Source: Streptomyces sp. A3M-1-3 (lineage in GTDB: Bacteria > Actinomycetota > Actinomycetes > Streptomycetales > Streptomycetaceae). From it: a stretch of DNA of 64,000 nt. The stretch's first letter is position 1; each line of letters opens with the position of its first letter. A program made the translations under genes and the position numbers. The DNA lies in assembly GCF_024213665.1 (NCBI RefSeq), contig NZ_JANAVP010000008.1:183963-247962 (forward strand), in the 5' to 3' direction. Positions 57,355 to 64,000 of this stretch are shown one piece after another. The notes beneath the pieces are model-generated. The model ran no database searches, was not told the origin of the DNA, and saw nothing but the letters and a program-made list of their open reading frames with translations.

Positions 57355-58022
57355 CGAACCGCCGTCGCCTCCCGCCTGCCCAGCCGGAGCGGCTTCCGGG
57401 GGAGGGGGTTCGGACGGGCGCGCGCGGCGGCGTCAGGGGGCTGGGCGTCAGGGGCGTGGTGGCCGCGCTCGTCGCCTCGTTGTGCTGCACCGGACCGCTG
57501 CTGCTGATCGCCGTCGGCGCGGGCACCGGGCTGCTGAGCGGGGCGGGCAGGGTCCTGCCCGTGTACGCGCCGCTGGCCGGCGGCCTGCTCATGCTCGGCT
57601 TCCTGGCCTGGGAGGTACGCCGCCGCGGCGGCTCGTTCACCCTTGCCGGGCTCCGCAGGGCCCGCTCAGTGATCATCAGCGGCCTGCTCGTCTTCGCCAC
57701 AGCCTGGCTGGTGATGACCACCGCTGTGACCCCGTGGCTCGCCGAAACGCTCACGCCGTCCACCGCCGCGACCACGACCAGCCGGCCCGCGGCCGACTAC
57801 CCCGGACCCCAGCGCCCCCTTGAGCTCCGCATCGACGGGATGTACTGCCCCGCCTGCGTTGCCGTGATGAAAACGCAGCTGCGTGACGTCGAGGGCATCG
57901 TGAACGTCGAGAAGGTCTGGACCGGCGGCGCACGGCTCACCTACGACCCCAACCTCGTCAGCGCCGAGGAGATCCGGCAGGCCGCAACCTTCGGCAGTTT
58001 CACGGCACGCATCGAGCCGTGA
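57351..58022 (+). CDS. MerT-like transporter fused to MerP-like HMA domain
   Basis: Protein of 223 aa. Helix 1 holds Cys45-Cys46 (VASLCCTGPLLLIAVG); two more helices follow (LAGGLLMLGFLAWEVRR, VIISGLLVFATAWLVMTTAV). An extracytoplasmic linker leads to a C-terminal HMA domain (about 155-223) with Cys166 and Cys169 in GMYCPACV. This joins the membrane importer and its Hg-binding partner in one chain, so Hg(II) can be handed from the HMA site to the membrane cysteines and on to MerA. Fused MerTP proteins are known. Confidence 0.85.
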   Translation: MTNRRRLPPAQPERLPGEGVRTGARGGVRGLGVRGVVAALVASLCCTGPLLLIAVGAGTGLLSGAGRVLPVYAPLAGGLLMLGFLAWEVRRRGGSFTLAGLRRARSVIISGLLVFATAWLVMTTAVTPWLAETLTPSTAATTTSRPAADYPGPQRPLELRIDGMYCPACVAVMKTQLRDVEGIVNVEKVWTGGARLTYDPNLVSAEEIRQAATFGSFTARIEP

Positions 58023-58094
58023 GGCGGCGGCCGGGCCCTCCTCGGACGGAGGTCGGGACCGTTTGTGCTGTGCCGAATGTCAGAGCGCGCCATA

Positions 58095-58114
58095 CTATAT
58101 GGATGAGCGAATAG
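58095..58114 (+). promoter_or_regulatory. single mer-type operator dyad
   Basis: CTATATGGATGAGCGAATAG matches the dyads of the two merA/arsR promoters. It stands 25 bases before the 100-aa membrane gene at 58140, indicating that this gene group belongs to the same regulon and has its own promoter. Confidence 0.7.
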
Positions 58115-58139
58115 ATTTAAGGTTGCAGAGGAACTCGCC

Positions 58140-58442
58140 ATGAGCCTCACGCCGGTGCACACCTCTTCCCGGCCCTCACGCCGCAAGCCGGACCGGTCCG
58201 CCGGCGGCTGGGCCGCAGGTTTCGGCCGACTGCTGACGACTGCCCGTGGTGCGGGTCCCGTCCTGCTCGCCGCGGGGGCCCTGGCCGGCGTCGGCGCCGT
58301 ATTGTCCATCGCCTGGGCGGTCGATGCCGGGGTCGTCCTGGCCGTCGCCGCCGTCGTCACCGTGCTCGTGCGCCGCCGCCTCCAGAGCGACGCCTCCTGC
58401 GCGCACGACCAGCGCGACCGGCGCCGCAGGCGGTGCTGCTGA
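58140..58442 (+). CDS. small membrane protein ending in Cys-Cys
   Basis: Protein of 100 aa with two hydrophobic segments (GPVLLAAGALAGVGAVLSIA and AGVVLAVAAVVTVLVRR). The tail is very basic and ends in a vicinal pair (DRRRRRCC). The first helix resembles that of the MerT-like proteins (GPVLLA.GALAG is also in the gene at 60774) but lacks the CC pair there. The ATG at 58140 follows GAGGA. A probable accessory to mercury transport; the terminal cysteines could bind Hg(II). Confidence 0.7.
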   Translation: MSLTPVHTSSRPSRRKPDRSAGGWAAGFGRLLTTARGAGPVLLAAGALAGVGAVLSIAWAVDAGVVLAVAAVVTVLVRRRLQSDASCAHDQRDRRRRRCC

Positions 58443-58462
58443 CCGCGGGGAGGAATCCGCCG

Positions 58463-58840
58463 ATGGCCGCCGCCTCGTCCGTACCGGCCCGGCACCGCAG
58501 TGCGCTGAGCCGTGCTGTCCGCCAACTGCTGCAGGTCACGTTTGCCGGTCTCGGCGCCCTGGCCGCCACGCTGGGCGCGGGGCTGTCGCTGGTCGGTCTG
58601 TGCTGTGGCGGCCTGGCCGCTGCGGGTGCGGGCACGGCCGCCACGGGCGCCGCCGTGCCGGGTCCCTGGTCCTGGCTGTTGCTGATGGCCGGTGCCACGC
58701 TGATCACGGCCGCCCTGATCGTGCGCAGTCGACGGCCGGCCCCTGGGGAGTGCTGCCCGCCGAAGCGCACGATCGCCGCGTCCGGGGCAAGGGCGCCGCC
58801 GGAGGGGATCTCCTCGGGCGCGGCCGGGACGGCGGCTGCT
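58463..58840 (+). CDS. dicysteine membrane protein with CCPP tail; natural stop missing
   Basis: The ATG at 58463 has GGGAGGA upstream. Two helices: LGAGLSLVGLCCGGLAAAG with Cys47-Cys48, and WLLLMAGATLITAALIV. The tail carries GECCPPKR. It is a clear paralogue of the gene at 63564, which stops 11 codons after its CCPP, but here no stop follows: the frame runs on to 60394 as antisense of the second merA. The end given is arbitrary, at the merA boundary. Either the protein has a long nonsense extension or the 3' end was lost by rearrangement. Confidence 0.55.
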
Positions 58841-60265
58841 TCAGCCGGCGCAGCAGGACAGTTTGGCGACATCCGAGGTGAAGGTCTGGGCTGTGAGCTT
58901 GAGGGCTTCGGCCATGGTCAGGTAGGGGTGCCAGGTGTGGGCGAGCTGGTCGACGGTGAGTCCTGCGGTGATGGCGTAGGTGGCGGCGGTGATGATGTCG
59001 CCGGCGGCGTCGGCCAGGACGTGGGCGCCCAGCAGCTTTCCGGAGTCGCGTTCGGCGATGAGCTTGACCAGGCCGCGGGTGTCGCGGTTGGCCAGAGCCC
59101 GGGGCACGTACTCCAGCGGCAGCGTGCGGCACTGGCAGGCGATGCCCGCCTCGGCCAGCTGGGCTTCGGTCATCCCGACCGAGGCAATGGCCGGGCTGGT
59201 GAAGGTGACCTTCGGCAGCGCGGTGTAGTCCAGGGTGCGCTCCGCCCCCTCCAGGGCGTTGTCAGCGACCAGAGTGCCCTGGGCCGCGGCCACATACACG
59301 AAGTCGGGGTGCCCGGTGACGGCCCCGGCCGCCCAGATGCGGGGGTTGTCGGTGCCCAGGTACTCGTCCACGACGACTTCGCCGCGGTCGCCGGTCTTCA
59401 CGCCCACCCGCTCCAGACCGAGGCCGTCGGTGACCGGGCGGCGTCCGGTGGCGACCAGCAGGTGGCCGGCGCGCACCTGCTGCTCGCCGCCGGGACCGGT
59501 GAGGGTGGCGAGGATGCCGTCGCCGTCGCGGCGTGCCGCGCTGACCTGGGTGCGGGTGTGGACGGTGATGCCCTCATCCGCGAAGACGGCCTCGATGCCG
59601 GCGGAGATCTCCGGCTCCTCCTGGGAGGCCGGGCGGGAGCGGACGGCCAGGGTGACGCGGCTGCCGAGGCGGGCGAAGAGCTGGGCCTGCTCAAGGCCGA
59701 CGTAGCCGCCGCCGAGCACCAGCAGGTGCTCGGGGAGCTGGTCCAGCTCCATGGCGGTGGTGGAGGTCAGGTAGCCAACCTCGTCCAGTCCGTCGATGGG
59801 CGGGGTCCAGGGTGTGGAGCCGGTGGCGATCAGGTAGTGGGCGGCCTCGATGGTGGTGGTGCCGCCGTCGTTCAGCGCGACCTGAAGTGCGGGGCCGTCG
59901 GTGAACGTGGCGGTGCCGTGCACGATCTGCCAGCCGTACCCGGCGGCCAGATCGGTGTACTTCTGCGCCCGCAGCTGCTCCACCAGGGCGTCCTTGCCGC
60001 CGATCAGGGCCGGGAAGTCGACCGGCACGGTGGCCGGGGCCAGCCCGGGGAACCGCCCGGCCGCCTGCGCGGCGCGCCGGGCCTCGGCGGCGGCCAGCAG
60101 CGCCTTGGACGGCACGCAGCCGACGTTCACGCAGGTGCCGCCGACCGTGCCGCGCTCGACCATCACCACGCGCCTGCCCTTGTTGCAGGCGGCGATGGCC
60201 GCGGCGAACGCGCCGCCTCCCGAGCCGATGATCGCCAGGTCGTAACCGGTGTGGGCCTGGGGCAC
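58841..60265 (-). CDS. merA: mercuric reductase, copy 2
   Basis: Protein of 474 aa, closely related to copy 1 over its whole length. The GTG at 60265 follows GGGAGG. Cys45/Cys50 (GGTCVNVGCVPSK) and the C-terminal Cys471-Cys472 (LSCCAG) are kept, and the NADPH fold is VLGGGYVGLEQAQ. One oddity: the FAD-contacting Asp of the AAGDV motif is Ala315 (WAAGAVTG, codon 59323-59321), which may weaken flavin binding or activity. Divergent from a second arsR-merT-like pair with two operator dyads between. It may be a duplicate under relaxed selection or one with changed specificity. Confidence 0.92.
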   Translation of the reverse strand: MPQAHTGYDLAIIGSGGGAFAAAIAACNKGRRVVMVERGTVGGTCVNVGCVPSKALLAAAEARRAAQAAGRFPGLAPATVPVDFPALIGGKDALVEQLRAQKYTDLAAGYGWQIVHGTATFTDGPALQVALNDGGTTTIEAAHYLIATGSTPWTPPIDGLDEVGYLTSTTAMELDQLPEHLLVLGGGYVGLEQAQLFARLGSRVTLAVRSRPASQEEPEISAGIEAVFADEGITVHTRTQVSAARRDGDGILATLTGPGGEQQVRAGHLLVATGRRPVTDGLGLERVGVKTGDRGEVVVDEYLGTDNPRIWAAGAVTGHPDFVYVAAAQGTLVADNALEGAERTLDYTALPKVTFTSPAIASVGMTEAQLAEAGIACQCRTLPLEYVPRALANRDTRGLVKLIAERDSGKLLGAHVLADAAGDIITAATYAITAGLTVDQLAHTWHPYLTMAEALKLTAQTFTSDVAKLSCCAG

Positions 60266-60314
60266 TGCACTACCTCCCTCAGTGGGGCCGGACGCTCCGC
60301 GCCGGACCCGTTTT

Positions 60315-60369
60315 CTATGCGGCTTGCCGAATGGCAGACGGCCACCATACTATGCGGGCAAGCGAATAG
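60315..60369. promoter_or_regulatory. paired operator dyads in the merA2/arsR2 promoter
   Basis: CTATGCGGCTTGCCGAATGG (60315-60334) and CTATGCGGGCAAGCGAATAG (60350-60369) lie 35 bases apart, the same layout as in the first mer module but with CTATGC instead of CTATATGC. The second matches the consensus end GCGAATAG exactly. They should be bound by the ArsR protein at 60391 and perhaps by its paralogue. Confidence 0.75.
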
Positions 60370-60390
60370 CTGCTTGGAAAGGCCCCGCCT

Positions 60391-60777
60391 ATGAAAACCC
60401 CCGCCCTCACCGGCTCCCCTGCCACGGAGGCCACGGCCGAGGTGCCGTGCATCCACCTGGACACCACGGCCCGGTTCTTCCGCGCGCTTGCGGACCCGAC
60501 CCGGCTGAAGCTGCTGGAGTTTATCCAGCGCGGCGAGCGCACCAGCGCGGAGTGCGTGGAGCACGCCGGGATCTCGCAGCCGCGGGTGTCGGTGCACCTG
60601 TCCTGCCTCGTGGACTGCGGCTACGTCAGCGCCCGCCGGGACGGCAAGAAACTGCGCTACTCCGTCGGCGACCCCCGCGTCGCGGACCTGATCATGCTGG
60701 CCCGGTCCCTGGCCGCGGACAACGCCGCCGCACTGGACTGCTGCCCCCGCATCCCCGGAAAGGGAGAGTCGCGATGA
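60391..60777 (+). CDS. ArsR/SmtB-family regulator of the mer module, copy 2
   Basis: Regulator of 128 aa, paralogous to the one at 56654 (shared AGISQPRVSV, LSCLV.CGYVSARRDG). Winged helix from FFRALADPTRLKLLEFIQRG. Possible Hg ligands: Cys20 (EVPCIHLD), TSAECVEHAG, LSCLVDC, and an extra DCCPR pair near the C terminus that copy 1 lacks. ATGA overlap with the next gene. Differences in cysteines may tune metal response between the modules. Confidence 0.9.
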   Translation: MKTPALTGSPATEATAEVPCIHLDTTARFFRALADPTRLKLLEFIQRGERTSAECVEHAGISQPRVSVHLSCLVDCGYVSARRDGKKLRYSVGDPRVADLIMLARSLAADNAAALDCCPRIPGKGESR

Positions 60778-61076
60778 CGCGCCCGCCCGCCCAACCTGGT
60801 GACCGGCGCGGCGGTCTGCTCGGCACCGTCGGGATGGTCGGCGTCGTGCTGCTGCCGATCATCTGCTGCGCCGGCCCGGTGCTGCTGGCCGGCGGCGCCC
60901 TGGCCGGCCTCGGCGGGGTGCTGGGCAGCCCCTGGCTGCTGGTCCCGGCCGCCGTCCTGCCGGCCGGCGCTCTCGCCTGGTGGCTGCGCCGCCGCAGTTC
61001 CGCCGGCGGCGACTCCTGCTGCCCCCCGGCCACCCGCACCGACCAGCACGACCGCGACCTGCTCCGCAAGCCCTGA
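60774..61076 (+). CDS. MerT-like dicysteine membrane protein with CCPP tail, copy 2
   Basis: Protein of 100 aa: helix 1 MVGVVLLPIICCAGPVLLAG with Cys31-Cys32, helix 2 WLLVPAAVLPAGALAWWLR, and a tail with DSCCPPAT. It occupies the same position after arsR as the gene at 57043, but has gained the second Cys-Cys pair in the cytoplasmic tail. A relay from the membrane pair to the tail pair and then to MerA is an attractive model. No MerTP fusion follows in this module. Confidence 0.75.
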   Translation: MTRPPAQPGDRRGGLLGTVGMVGVVLLPIICCAGPVLLAGGALAGLGGVLGSPWLLVPAAVLPAGALAWWLRRRSSAGGDSCCPPATRTDQHDRDLLRKP

Positions 61077-61157
61077 CCCCGCCCCGCCCGGCACTGCCGC
61101 GCCCGCGGTGACGTTCGCCGGTCACCCGCCGCACTCCCCCGTCCACTCCCCAGCCGA

Positions 61158-61181
61158 CCGGGACCGTTCACCCGGTCCCGG
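61158..61181 (+). terminator. nine-base perfect hairpin upstream of the redox genes
   Basis: CCGGGACCG (61158-61166) and CGGTCCCGG (61173-61181) pair perfectly with a six-base loop, between the MerT-like stop (61076) and the lipoprotein start (61207). It could end the arsR transcript or attenuate the redox genes. The stem ends about 20 bases before the ATG, close to the Shine-Dalgarno. Confidence 0.5.
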
Positions 61182-61206
61182 CCTCCGAGGAAGGCCCGCA
61201 CCACCC

Positions 61207-61773
61207 ATGACCTCCCCGCTCCCCACCGGCCGCCGCACCCGCGTGCGCCGCCGCAGCGCCCTGGCCCTCGCCGCGGCCGCCACCGCCGCACTCACCCTGT
61301 CTGCCTGCGGCACCGGCACCACCGACTCCACGGCCAAGACCGGTGCCAGCAGCGGCAATTCCGCTGCCAAGAGCGCCGAGACGGACACCGTCACCCTCCT
61401 TGACGACACCGAGCTGGCGCTGCCCGCGAAGGAGCCCGCCGCTCTGTTCTTCTTCTCCGTGGGCTGCGGCGAATGCGCCGGCGGCGCCAAGTCGCTGGAT
61501 ACAGCCGCCAAGGCGTTCGGGGACAAGGCCACCTTCCTCGCGGTGGACATGGACCCGAGCGAGTCGCCGGCGACCATCCGGCAGTTCCTCGACTACATCA
61601 AGGCGCCCTCACTGCCCGCCACCGTCGACAAGGGCGCCGCTCTCTCCCGCCGCTACCAGGTCGCGGCCCTGTCCACGCTGATCGTCGTCGACCCCCAGGG
61701 CAAGGTCACCTACCGGGCCACCGACCCCTCCGCGGACCAGATCCAGGCCGCCTTGAAGAAGGCGGGCGCGTAA
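61207..61773 (+). CDS. thioredoxin-fold lipoprotein (TlpA/DsbE-like)
   Basis: Protein of 188 aa. A basic start, hydrophobic run and lipobox LTLSACG (Cys34) mark a lipoprotein, exported and anchored outside. The thioredoxin-like domain holds the redox pair Cys87/Cys90 in VGCGECAGG, a cis-Pro region ALSTLIVVDPQGKV, and an Ala/Ser linker before it. It abuts the CcdA gene directly (stop 61771-61773, GTG at 61774), the usual arrangement for a CcdA-reduced extracytoplasmic thiol carrier. In a mer cluster it may keep Hg-binding cysteines reduced. A candidate client of the Lgt at 37238. Confidence 0.88.
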   Translation: MTSPLPTGRRTRVRRRSALALAAAATAALTLSACGTGTTDSTAKTGASSGNSAAKSAETDTVTLLDDTELALPAKEPAALFFFSVGCGECAGGAKSLDTAAKAFGDKATFLAVDMDPSESPATIRQFLDYIKAPSLPATVDKGAALSRRYQVAALSTLIVVDPQGKVTYRATDPSADQIQAALKKAGA

Positions 61774-62724
61774 GTGAACGGCCTGCTCGCCCTCGCCTTC
61801 GCCGCAGGCATGCTCGCCCCGGTCAACCCGTGCGGCTTCGCCCTGTTGCCCGCCTGGATCACCGCCGCCCTCGGCGAAGCCGACACCTCGCCGGTGCCGG
61901 TACGCCTCGCCCGCGCCCTGCGCTCCGGCGCCGCCCTCACCCTCGGCTTCGCCGGCACCCTCGCAGCCGCCGGGCTCATCGTCAGCGCCGGCGCCCGCGC
62001 CCTGATCGCCGCCGCCCCCTGGCTCGGCCTGGCCACCGGCATCATCCTGCTGCTCCTCGGCGCCTTCATGCTCACCGGCCGCTCGCTCGGCCTGCAGCTG
62101 AACCTGTCCACCGGCACCAGAGGATCGGCGGGCCCGCCGACCGCCCGGCGCATGGTGGTGTTCGGCGTCGGCTACGCCGCCGCATCACTGTCCTGCACCT
62201 TCGGCGTGCTGCTGGCCGTCATCGCCCAGGCCCAGGCCACCGCCAGCTTCGCCGGGCTGCTCGCGGTATTCGCCGCCTACGCCACCGGATCGGCCGCCGT
62301 CCTGCTGCTCGTCGCGGTCACCACCGCCGCGGCGGGCGCCGCCCTCACCCGCAAGATCACCGCCCTGGCCCGGCACGGCACCCGCATCACCGCCGCCGTC
62401 CTCGTCCTCACCGGCGCCTACCTGGCCTGGTACTGGTACCCCGCCGCCACCGGCGGCCCCGCCACCGCCACCCCCGGCGGCGGCCTCGCCACCTGGTCCG
62501 CCACCGCCACCGCCTGGATCCAGGGCCACACCATCACCATCGCCGTCACCGCGCTCGCGGTCGTCCTCGCGGTCACAGCCGCCGCGCTGCGCCACCGCAG
62601 GCGGCCCGCCCGCCACGCCGCTCCCACCGGGGCAGCCCCCTTGGCCGAGGCGGACTGCTGCCCGCCCCAGCCCGTCCCCACCCCGGCCGCCCCCGACCGC
62701 GACAACGGCGGCCACTGCTGCTGA
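61774..62724 (+). CDS. CcdA/DsbD-type membrane thiol transporter with CCPP tail
   Basis: Membrane protein of 316 aa. The six-helix CcdA core has its two redox cysteines, Cys20 (APVNPCGFALLP) and Cys141 (AASLSCTFG). About 100 residues follow that ordinary CcdA proteins lack: a seventh helix (ITIAVTALAVVLAVTAAALR) and a tail with EADCCPPQP and a terminal HCC. It should pass electrons from cytoplasmic thioredoxin to the lipoprotein encoded just upstream. The added dicysteine tail matches those of the small mer membrane proteins and suggests adaptation to mercury. Confidence 0.88.
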   Translation: MNGLLALAFAAGMLAPVNPCGFALLPAWITAALGEADTSPVPVRLARALRSGAALTLGFAGTLAAAGLIVSAGARALIAAAPWLGLATGIILLLLGAFMLTGRSLGLQLNLSTGTRGSAGPPTARRMVVFGVGYAAASLSCTFGVLLAVIAQAQATASFAGLLAVFAAYATGSAAVLLLVAVTTAAAGAALTRKITALARHGTRITAAVLVLTGAYLAWYWYPAATGGPATATPGGGLATWSATATAWIQGHTITIAVTALAVVLAVTAAALRHRRRPARHAAPTGAAPLAEADCCPPQPVPTPAAPDRDNGGHCC

Positions 62725-62802
62725 CCCGCACCCACGCCCCGTCTCTGCGGCCGGGCAACGGACAAAGCCCCGGCCGCAGGCATGCGAGAACGGAACGGCG
62801 CC

Positions 62803-63438
62803 ATGACCACGCCAGCAGCCCACGAGACGGCCTTCCCGACCGCGCACACGAGCACGCACACGACCATCGGCGCCGACCGCACGTTCGCCCTCCTGCTGAT
62901 CCTGGGCGGCTCCCTCGGCCTGCTCGCCTCGGCCGTGCTCACCCACGACAAGATGACGCTGCTCGCCAACCCGAACCATGTCTCGGCGTGCAGCATCAAC
63001 CCGGTCCTGTCCAGCAGCAACATCATGAAGAGCTGGCAGGCCAGCACCTTCGGCTTCCCCAACCCCTTCATCGGCTGGGCCGCCTTCCCCGCCGTCATCG
63101 CCATCGGCGCAGGACTGCTGGCCGGCGCCCGCTACCGGCGCTGGCACTGGCTGGGCCTGCAGGCCGGCACCGTCTTCGGCATCGGCTTCGTGACCTGGCT
63201 GCAGTACTCCTCGCTGTATGTCATCGGCGCGCTGTGCCTGTGGTGCACCCTTGTATGGGCCGTGACGATCCTCCTCTTGTGGTACACCACCCTGCACAAC
63301 ATCCAGCACGGGCTCATCCCCGCCCCCGACCGGGTGCGCCGCACCGTGGCGGAGTTCCACTGGGCCGTGCCCGTCCTGTGGATCGGCACCATCGCGCTGC
63401 TGATCCTGACCCGGTGGGGCAGCGCCCTGTGGGCCTGA
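62803..63438 (+). CDS. vitamin K epoxide reductase (VKOR) homologue with an altered Cys pair
   Basis: Membrane protein of 211 aa with about five helices; start ATG at 62803, or 62782. VKOR proteins pass electrons from thiols to quinone and so promote disulfide formation. The CxxC at the quinone site is kept (Cys145, Cys148 in ALCLWCTL). In the outer loop the first cysteine is present (Cys63, ACSINPVL) but the second, normally in LSCG, is Ser71 (LSSSN). The rest of the loop (WQASTFGFPNPFIGWA) is family-typical. Loss of the shuttle pair would block the usual disulfide relay. Downstream of CcdA by 78 bases. Confidence 0.88.
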   Translation: MTTPAAHETAFPTAHTSTHTTIGADRTFALLLILGGSLGLLASAVLTHDKMTLLANPNHVSACSINPVLSSSNIMKSWQASTFGFPNPFIGWAAFPAVIAIGAGLLAGARYRRWHWLGLQAGTVFGIGFVTWLQYSSLYVIGALCLWCTLVWAVTILLLWYTTLHNIQHGLIPAPDRVRRTVAEFHWAVPVLWIGTIALLILTRWGSALWA

Positions 63439-63563
63439 CCCCAGCCCCGAGCCCCGGCCCCCAACCCCCGTGGGAGCCGGGAGGGCGGCCGGCTGCCGCA
63501 TCCCCCCGAACGGCAGCCGGCCACACCCTCACCCCTATCCGCCCGGCCCCCGGAGTCCCCTCG

Positions 63564-63884
63564 ATGCGCACGGCATCCCACAGCGCCCTCGCCCGACCGC
63601 GCCGGGTGCTCGGCCACCTGCTGACGGCCACGCTCGCCGCGCTCGGGACCCTCAGCGCAGCCCTCGGCGCCGGGCTTTCCCTGATCGGGCTGTGCTGCGG
63701 CGGCGGCGCGCTGGTCGCCGCGGGCGCCGGCACGGCCGCCACCGGGACGGCAGTCGGCGGCCCCGCTATGTGGCTGTTCCAGGCCGCCGGAGCCGCCTTG
63801 ATCACTGCCGCCTGGCTCGTACGCCGCCGACAGACGGCCCGTCGCGACTGCTGCCCACCGCGCGGACGGCCCGGCGCCCGCTGA
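63564..63884 (+). CDS. dicysteine membrane protein with CCPP tail
   Basis: Protein of 106 aa, paralogue of the gene at 58463. Helix 1 (LGAGLSLIGLCCGGGALVAA) has Cys44-Cys45, helix 2 is MWLFQAAGAALITAAWLV, and the tail reads RRDCCPPRGRPGAR then stop. The start at 63564 follows GGAG. It is the last gene of the mer region seen here. It is probably a small Hg(II)-handling membrane protein; transport has to be inferred from the cysteine pairs. Confidence 0.72.
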   Translation: MRTASHSALARPRRVLGHLLTATLAALGTLSAALGAGLSLIGLCCGGGALVAAGAGTAATGTAVGGPAMWLFQAAGAALITAAWLVRRRQTARRDCCPPRGRPGAR

Positions 63885-63954
63885 ACACCCTGGGGCCCGT
63901 GCGAGGGGTGCCAGACCGCCGCACTAGATGAATGAGTCCAAGGGGTGTCGTTGC

Positions 63955-63983
63955 GGTCAGTGATCGTAGGCGGTGAGTGATCG
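63955..63983. repeat. short direct repeat at the window edge
   Basis: GGTCAGTGATCG (63955-63966) is repeated as GGTGAGTGATCG (63972-63983), 17 bases apart with one mismatch. The last 116 bases hold no gene; they could be the start of a mobile element or a promoter lying beyond the window. Confidence 0.3.
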
Positions 63984-64000
63984 CTTGACCGGCTGATTGG

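Noticed and set aside
58433..60394. A 653-codon plus-strand open frame across merA2
   Set aside because: Beyond about 58800 it is the exact antisense of merA2, with Gly/Val/Arg-biased residues typical of GC-rich shadows. Only the first part is kept as a gene.

Overview
The window is high-GC actinobacterial DNA, most likely Streptomyces. The xylose isomerase at 4922-6094 looks very close to the well-known Streptomyces enzymes. The genes use GTG/TTG starts and ATGA overlaps freely, have strongly GC-rich third codon positions, and almost never use TTA. No rRNA, tRNA, CRISPR array or intact transposase was seen.

Layout. (1) 1-9503, general metabolism: a 5'-truncated SNF2 helicase with its coupled SWIM zinc-finger partner, an 800-base block of GC-rich degenerate repeats, a VOC protein, the divergent xylose genes xylA / xylB-ROK repressor, and a Tat-exported amidase. 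(2) 9578-17261, an alcohol/aldehyde catabolic locus: GAF-domain regulator, betaine-aldehyde-type dehydrogenase, APC permease, GMC (choline-type) dehydrogenase and a second aldehyde dehydrogenase, closed by a strong hairpin. (3) 17582-35043, a two-gene Tc-type toxin complex: a fused TcB-TcC cocoon/payload protein (2511 aa) followed by a TcA pore/translocator (3298 aa). Both carry rare TTA codons, so bldA control is likely. (4) 35044-36900, a scar of broken genes (PQQ-like and SDR fragments, a disrupted isoprenylcysteine methyltransferase) that looks like the edge of an acquired region.

(5) 35610-54815, a copper-handling island: small membrane proteins, a second lgt, three Met-rich exported proteins, a CsoR-type operator ahead of a CopZ-like chaperone and a cupredoxin-fused P1B ATPase, a two-component system, a MymT-like metallothionein, two MerR regulators, a second CopA with its own CopZ, and an ApbE/flavocytochrome reductase pair. 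(6) 54816-63884, a mercury-handling region built from two diverged copies of one module (merA facing arsR-merT-like). The second copy is extended by a thioredoxin-like lipoprotein, CcdA and a VKOR homologue. A shared dyad (five copies) lies in both divergent promoters and before a third gene group, which suggests a common regulon.

How the parts fit. Copper would be sensed by a CsoR-like repressor (gene not in the window), the two-component system and CueR-like MerR proteins. It would be trafficked by CopZ chaperones, exported by two ATPases, and buffered by metallothionein and Met-rich proteins. Hg(II) would enter through MerT-like dicysteine membrane proteins and be reduced by MerA; the redox trio probably protects or recycles extracytoplasmic thiols. 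A striking theme of the mer region is a repeated vicinal-cysteine 'CCPP' tail on several otherwise different membrane proteins. Functional calls rest on motif recognition by eye, without database searches.
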